This document shows, one piece after another, positions 32,303-36,622 of a stretch of DNA of 36,622 bases. The notes below the pieces were generated by a model. That model was not told the DNA's origin, did no database searches, and saw only the letters and a list, made by a program, of their open reading frames with translations. Source of the DNA: an uncultured Nitrospina sp. (GTDB lineage Bacteria; Nitrospinota; Nitrospinia; Nitrospinales; VA-1); the NCBI GenBank assembly GCA_937891765.1, contig CALAGQ010000128.1:1-36622 (forward strand), in the 5' to 3' direction. The position numbers were made by a program, and so were the translations under genes. Every line of letters starts with the position of its first letter. Position 1 is the first letter of the stretch.

Positions 32303-35300
32303 TTGATTTCAGAGCGTGTAAAAAACTTCAGAAATTTCCGGCTCTTTTTGCGGTCAGCAAAAAAAGCGTCTTTCCTATTCTTACGTCACCTTGTAGTCGT
32401 ATTCCTGATTTGGTTGATCGGCGGTTTCCCTACTCTTGTATTTGCCCTGCCGCAGGATGGGCAGATCGTTGCCGGCAGCGGTTCCATCACCGAGCCTACT
32501 TCCACCTCGATGCAGGTGGACCAGAACACCAACCAGATGATCATCAACTGGAACTCGTTCAGCATTGGTGCTGCCGAATCTGTAAACTTTTCCCAGCCCG
32601 GTACGGGCTCCATTGCCTTAAACCGCGTCATCGGTGCAGACCCCAGTCTGCTTCTCGGCAACCTCACCGCTAACGGACAGGTCTTTATCACAAACGGATC
32701 AGGCGTGTTCTTCGGTCCCGGTTCGCACGTCGACACGCATGGTCTGATCGCCACAACGATGGCGATTTCGGATCAGGACTTCCTCGACCAGAATTATAAT
32801 TTTACCCAGGATATCGACAATCCGCTCACGGCTGTCATCAATGAAGGAACGATCAGCGCTACGAGTTATGTGGGCCTGCTCGCACCTGCGGTGGAAAATC
32901 GTGGAACGATCGTTGTTGCCAGCCTCGGTTCTGTTGACTTGGCGGCGGGCAAAGCGGCGACATTGGATTTCACCGGCGACGGCTTAATCAGTTTTGAGTT
33001 GACCGAAGCGGTGGCAGGGACGGTGACAGATAAAGACGGCAATGTGCTTGAAGATCGTGTGAGCAATAGAGGACTCATCCAGGCCGATGGCGGGCAGGTG
33101 CGCATGAGCGCCAAAGACGCCGGCGATGTTATTCGTCACGTCGTCAACATGGAAGGAACGATAGTCGCCAACACCGTTGTAGAAAAAGAGGGGCGTGTGT
33201 TTTTAACCGGTGGCAGTTCCGGTGCCGTGAATGTTTCGGGCACGATCACGGCATCGGGTGACGATGCTGGAGAAATAGGTGGCACGGTGCACGTGCTCGG
33301 CGAGAAGGTCGGTTTGTTCGACAACGCCGTCGTTAACGTATCGGGTGATGCGGGCGGCGGCACGGCCCTCATCGGTGGCGACTATCAGGGCAAGAATCCG
33401 GATATCCAGAACGCGAATAGAACTTATGTAGGCGAAGGTGCTGTTATCAACGCCAGTGCCGGCACCACCGGCAACGGCGGCAAGGTCATCGTCTGGGCCG
33501 ATGACGTCACAAGATTTTACGGCAGCATTCTTGCCACTGGAGGCCTGTTGTCAGGAGATGGCGGATTCGCCGAAGTATCCGGTAAAGCCAGTATTGATTT
33601 CCATGCCTATCAAATTGAACTGAGTGCCGCTAATGGTGGGGCAGGGACCCTGCTCCTGGATCCGGCGAATATTACGCTACTTTCGGGAGTTGATGCCAAC
33701 TCAACCGGCTTTACTGCCGGGTCGGACAATACGGAAGCCTTTGCCGACGATTCGGGTTTGACCACGATTCTTGATATTGACGCGACCACAGGAAGTTTTG
33801 TCGGCGTCGGGAACGGCACCACCATCGAATTGCAGGCCACTGGAGATATCACCGTCAGCAATGCCTGGAACGTTGCTACTTCAACCGGCAACACCAACGT
33901 CAGTGTGGTCCTGCGTGCGGGCAACGACATCAACATCAATCAGGTGATTACTGTTAGCGGCACTGGTACGCTGACACTGGAAGCCGATGGCAACACCGCT
34001 GATGGCGCGGGAGATATTGTGTTTGGGGCTTCCGGCAGTCTTGTTTCTGCGAATCAGAGTATCGACCTCACCGCAAATGACCTCAACCTCACTACCGGTT
34101 CTATCAATGCCGGAACAGGAACCGTTACTATTCTGGTTTCCGATGCTGGCACCATTGGTTTGGGTGATACTGCAGGAGGAATGTCGATCAGTGGTGCGGA
34201 ACTGCAAAATATCACTGCGGCGAATGTCAGCATTGGCGACAGCACCGCTGGTAATATTACCGTCGACAATATCACTCTCGCCAACACCGCTAACATTTCA
34301 ACCACCCTGACCCTGACAACCGGCGGCGATGTAGCCTTCAATACCACGGTGTCTGCCATCACCAATAATCTTGCGGTCAGTGCGGTAGGAGACATCACTC
34401 AAGGATTCGGATTGTCAGTGGGGGGCACATCGAGCATCACGGTGACAGGTACTAATGTTGCCACCCTGACAAACTCATCCAACGATTTCACCGGCGCGAT
34501 CACCCTTTCGTCCGGTACTGGAGCTGTTCAATTAACAGATAGTACTGCAACGATTCTGGCGGCTTCTACCCTGGGTGGAAACCTGACAGTAACCTCCAGT
34601 GCAGCGATGACCCAGACAGGAGCCTTATCGGTAACCGGCAACTCCAGCTTCGCCAGCACGGGGGGTGATATCACTTTGAGCACCGGCACCAACGATCTCG
34701 GTGCCAACCTGACTCTGGATACCAATAATAGTTTTAATGTGGCGACAACTTCTACATTGACGGACTTGACTTTGACAGTAGACCCGGCCAACACTTCTAC
34801 CTACGCTATGAGTGCGGCCAACATCAGCGCTTTCAACTTGACTGATTCTACCACTACTATCGACATCGGCACCTTGACTGCTACCGCTCTGAATTTTAGC
34901 CTGACTACGGATAGCGGTTCGGTCACCACCTCGGGCGCTATGGATGTGGGCACGGGTAGTTTCGCCATTACGACAAACAGCAGCACCGACGGTGCTATTA
35001 CTATTTCCCAAACGTTAGCTGCAGGTGCCCTGACCCTTGATGCCAACGGAACGCTTGCGGATGTTTCTATTACTAATGCCGTCACGATCGCGTCCGGGGG
35101 AGCGGTGACCCTCACCGCTGATGACACGATCAATTTTGGGGCATCAGGAAGTCTCGTCGCCAGTGGGACGGGAAATGTATCCATTCAATCCAATACCGAT
35201 TCGTCGGGCAGTGGTGATTCTGGTGATGCGATCACCATGTCGAGCGGATCTGTTATCAATGCAGGTAGCGGAACTCTTACATTGACCTCGACAGGGACGG

Positions 35301-36622
35301 GTGCCGGAAACATCACGATTGGTGAATTGATCACCACCAGTTCCTCGAACTCGGCGGTGACTCTTACCTCGGCGACAAATGTCTCGGACGGAAATGGGGC
35401 GGGGACGAATGTCAGCGCGGTGAATGGTCGGCTGGTGATCGATGCTACAACAGGGGTGGGTTCGGCCGACGCCTTGGAAATTGCCGTGGCATCTGTGGAT
35501 ATAGATAACACCACCAGCAATAGCATCGGTTTGACAGAGACGGACGCTCTTATCATCGCTAATATGACCAGTGCTAACCAGATCAACCTCACCACCAGCG
35601 GGGCGATCACTCAGAGTGGCGCCATCACCGCAGTGGGCACGTCTACCTTTGCGGCGGGGATTTCAAACAACATTACTCTTGATGATTCGTCGAATGACTT
35701 CTCTACAGTAATTATCACAACTGGGTATGACGTCACATTGACAGATGCCAATAGTCTTATACTTGGAGCCTCAGATATAAACAATAGTATTGCGGTCATT
35801 GCAGGCGGTGATATCACCCAAACTGCTCAGTTATCAGTAGCTAATGGCACTTCCAGTTTCACGGTGACTGGCTCCAATGTAATCACCTTGACACAAAACA
35901 ACACCCTCGCCGGAGCCGTTACTTTATCTTCAGGTACTGGTGCTGTGCAAATAACGGAACTCGGTACTCTTACCCTGGCCGCCTCAACATTGGGGGGGGA
36001 TCTGACGGCAAGTGCTGATGATGGACTCAAAATCAATGGTGACCTTACCACCACTGGTAATATGATTTTGGAGGGCGATGCAAACGACTCCTTTGACGGA
36101 ATCGATAACATCGAACTTGCTTCCGGAATAACTCTTACCGCTGGTGGCAATATGACTCTGGACGCGACCACTAGTGGTATCTCCACATTGGGGGCCCTCA
36201 CGGTCAATGCTACAAATGCAATTAATATCAATGATGACCTGACCTCCTCGGGTTCAGGAACCCATACCTTTAACGCAGACTCCGATGCCGACGGCACCGG
36301 TGACTTCACCGTGGCCAGTGGCAAGACGCTCAGCACCACCAACGATGTCCTGAGCATCAAAGGGGCGAATCTTAATTTTAGCTCAGCAACTGTCACTTCC
36401 GGTTCGGCGGGTACGACACTTACTGGAACCACTGGGACCACCATTGATGGAACCAGTATCACGAATCTCACGGCCGCTACTTTGACGATTAATGCTACCG
36501 GAAATCTTATTGTCGACGGCCTAACCTCTGCAGAACTATCTGGCGTTTCCGGCCTGTTAACCCTGACCGCCACCGATGATGTTATTTTTCAAACGGCGGC
36601 TTCCTCCCATAATGGAGCCGTG
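32303..36622 (+). CDS. tpsA: giant TpsA exoprotein (filamentous-hemagglutinin type), partial
   Basis: Open for 1440 codons to the window edge. Proposed start: TTG at 32303, seven bases after a GGGGAG ribosome site; no ATG covers the signal region. The long basic N-region (residues 1-29) and the core 'LVVVFLIWLIGGFPTLVFA' are cut after Ala48. The TPS domain follows, with 'NQMIINWNSFSIG' and 'NGQVFITNGSGVFFG', then 'NGGKVIVWADDVTRFYGSIL' (about 391-410) and 'GDGGFAEVSGKASIDFHAYQ'. After that comes a Ser/Thr/Asn/Gly-rich beta-helix with repeated 'ITQ..LSV' and 'LSSGTGAVQLTD' modules. I saw no cysteine in the mature part. It is probably a surface adhesin or matrix protein exported by the TpsB encoded upstream. 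Confidence 0.92.
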   Translation, partial: MISERVKNFRNFRLFLRSAKKASFLFLRHLVVVFLIWLIGGFPTLVFALPQDGQIVAGSGSITEPTSTSMQVDQNTNQMIINWNSFSIGAAESVNFSQPGTGSIALNRVIGADPSLLLGNLTANGQVFITNGSGVFFGPGSHVDTHGLIATTMAISDQDFLDQNYNFTQDIDNPLTAVINEGTISATSYVGLLAPAVENRGTIVVASLGSVDLAAGKAATLDFTGDGLISFELTEAVAGTVTDKDGNVLEDRVSNRGLIQADGGQVRMSAKDAGDVIRHVVNMEGTIVANTVVEKEGRVFLTGGSSGAVNVSGTITASGDDAGEIGGTVHVLGEKVGLFDNAVVNVSGDAGGGTALIGGDYQGKNPDIQNANRTYVGEGAVINASAGTTGNGGKVIVWADDVTRFYGSILATGGLLSGDGGFAEVSGKASIDFHAYQIELSAANGGAGTLLLDPANITLLSGVDANSTGFTAGSDNTEAFADDSGLTTILDIDATTGSFVGVGNGTTIELQATGDITVSNAWNVATSTGNTNVSVVLRAGNDININQVITVSGTGTLTLEADGNTADGAGDIVFGASGSLVSANQSIDLTANDLNLTTGSINAGTGTVTILVSDAGTIGLGDTAGGMSISGAELQNITAANVSIGDSTAGNITVDNITLANTANISTTLTLTTGGDVAFNTTVSAITNNLAVSAVGDITQGFGLSVGGTSSITVTGTNVATLTNSSNDFTGAITLSSGTGAVQLTDSTATILAASTLGGNLTVTSSAAMTQTGALSVTGNSSFASTGGDITLSTGTNDLGANLTLDTNNSFNVATTSTLTDLTLTVDPANTSTYAMSAANISAFNLTDSTTTIDIGTLTATALNFSLTTDSGSVTTSGAMDVGTGSFAITTNSSTDGAITISQTLAAGALTLDANGTLADVSITNAVTIASGGAVTLTADDTINFGASGSLVASGTGNVSIQSNTDSSGSGDSGDAITMSSGSVINAGSGTLTLTSTGTGAGNITIGELITTSSSNSAVTLTSATNVSDGNGAGTNVSAVNGRLVIDATTGVGSADALEIAVASVDIDNTTSNSIGLTETDALIIANMTSANQINLTTSGAITQSGAITAVGTSTFAAGISNNITLDDSSNDFSTVIITTGYDVTLTDANSLILGASDINNSIAVIAGGDITQTAQLSVANGTSSFTVTGSNVITLTQNNTLAGAVTLSSGTGAVQITELGTLTLAASTLGGDLTASADDGLKINGDLTTTGNMILEGDANDSFDGIDNIELASGITLTAGGNMTLDATTSGISTLGALTVNATNAININDDLTSSGSGTHTFNADSDADGTGDFTVASGKTLSTTNDVLSIKGANLNFSSATVTSGSAGTTLTGTTGTTIDGTSITNLTAATLTINATGNLIVDGLTSAELSGVSGLLTLTATDDVIFQTAASSHNGAV
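34361..34590 (+). repeat. TpsA beta-helix module, copy 1
   Basis: Encodes '..NNLAVSAVGDITQ', 'LSVGGTSSITVTGTNV', 'NDFTGAITLSSGTGAVQLTD' and 'LAASTLGGNLT'. The same order of motifs returns about 1.42 kb later. Confidence 0.65.
35779..36010 (+). repeat. TpsA beta-helix module, copy 2
   Basis: Encodes 'INNSIAVIAGGDITQ', 'LSVANGTSSFTVTGSNV', 'LAGAVTLSSGTGAVQITE' and 'LAASTLGGDLT', parallel to the copy at 34361. Confidence 0.65.

Noticed and set aside
32281..32673. 130-residue plus-strand frame starting with ATG
   Set aside because: It overlaps the signal peptide and TPS domain of tpsA in another frame and has no domain-like content.
35827..36573. 248-residue open frame on the minus strand, with several others between 32386 and 35817
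   Set aside because: They are antisense to the continuous tpsA frame, whose TPS domain and beta-helix motifs are unmistakable. Their Val/Pro/Ala-rich composition is the mirror of Thr/Gly/Asn codons.
1..36622. tRNA, rRNA, CRISPR arrays, insertion sequences, phage attachment sites
   Set aside because: I looked for tRNA T-loop patterns, regularly spaced repeats, transposase motifs and terminal inverted repeats and saw none. A covariance-model scan would be decisive for RNA genes.

Overview
The window reads as chromosomal DNA of a Gram-negative bacterium of moderate G+C. An outer membrane is implied by a two-partner secretion system (TpsB barrel plus a giant TpsA exoprotein), a HmuY-like protein and many Sec signal peptides. 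A membrane-bound heterodisulfide-reductase-type Fe-S protein, a complete SUF pathway, orphan response regulators and many small membrane proteins recall Nitrospinota and deltaproteobacterial relatives. That placement is an inference from gene style; no marker gene in the window settles it.

Layout. (1) 1-1570, minus strand: a secreted hypothetical protein, an SPL-type radical SAM protein with an unusual cysteine pattern, and the start of an ABC-class ATPase whose start codon lies inside the radical SAM gene. (2) 1721-3984: a membrane histidine kinase and a NarL-type regulator overlapping by 4 bp. (3) 4213-5592: two tandem genes for small secreted proteins about 75 % identical, each with its own copy of a 3' hairpin and terminator. 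(4) 5739-9149: gltX, convergent with a large Fe-S oxidoreductase. (5) 9327-10987: an exported protein overlapping a membrane-anchored HmuY-like protein. (6) 11138-13383: an unknown cytosolic protein, a DUF420 membrane protein and four very small membrane proteins. (7) 13476-19304: a mixed housekeeping stretch (histidine phosphatase, ABC ATPase, TPR protein, Nfu_N protein, M18 aminopeptidase, CheY-like protein, and a PNPOx-family gene broken at a C7 run). (8) 19490-28122: moaA, then a SUF operon in the order IscU-like/Nfu fusion, sufB, sufC, sufD, sufS, sufU, followed by an AmrS-type radical SAM gene. (9) 28250-36622: a secreted hypothetical protein, then tpsB, a FecR-domain exported protein, and tpsA, which is still open at the window edge after 1440 codons.

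How the genes fit together. The SUF genes form one Fe-S assembly line: SufS delivers sulfur, SufU acts as its partner, SufBCD is the scaffold, and the Nfu-type proteins at 20879 and 15791 are likely carriers. Several nearby products are Fe-S clients (MoaA, AmrS, the SPL-like protein, the 660-residue reductase). The last 7.5 kb is a self-contained secretion locus in which TpsB would export TpsA through the outer membrane, with a periplasmic FecR-domain protein encoded between them.

The least explained parts are the tandem secreted paralogs, the group of tiny membrane proteins around 11.7-13.4 kb, the cysteine-less IscU-like domain heading the SUF operon, and the FecR-TpsA pairing. By eye I saw no tRNA, rRNA, CRISPR array or insertion sequence.
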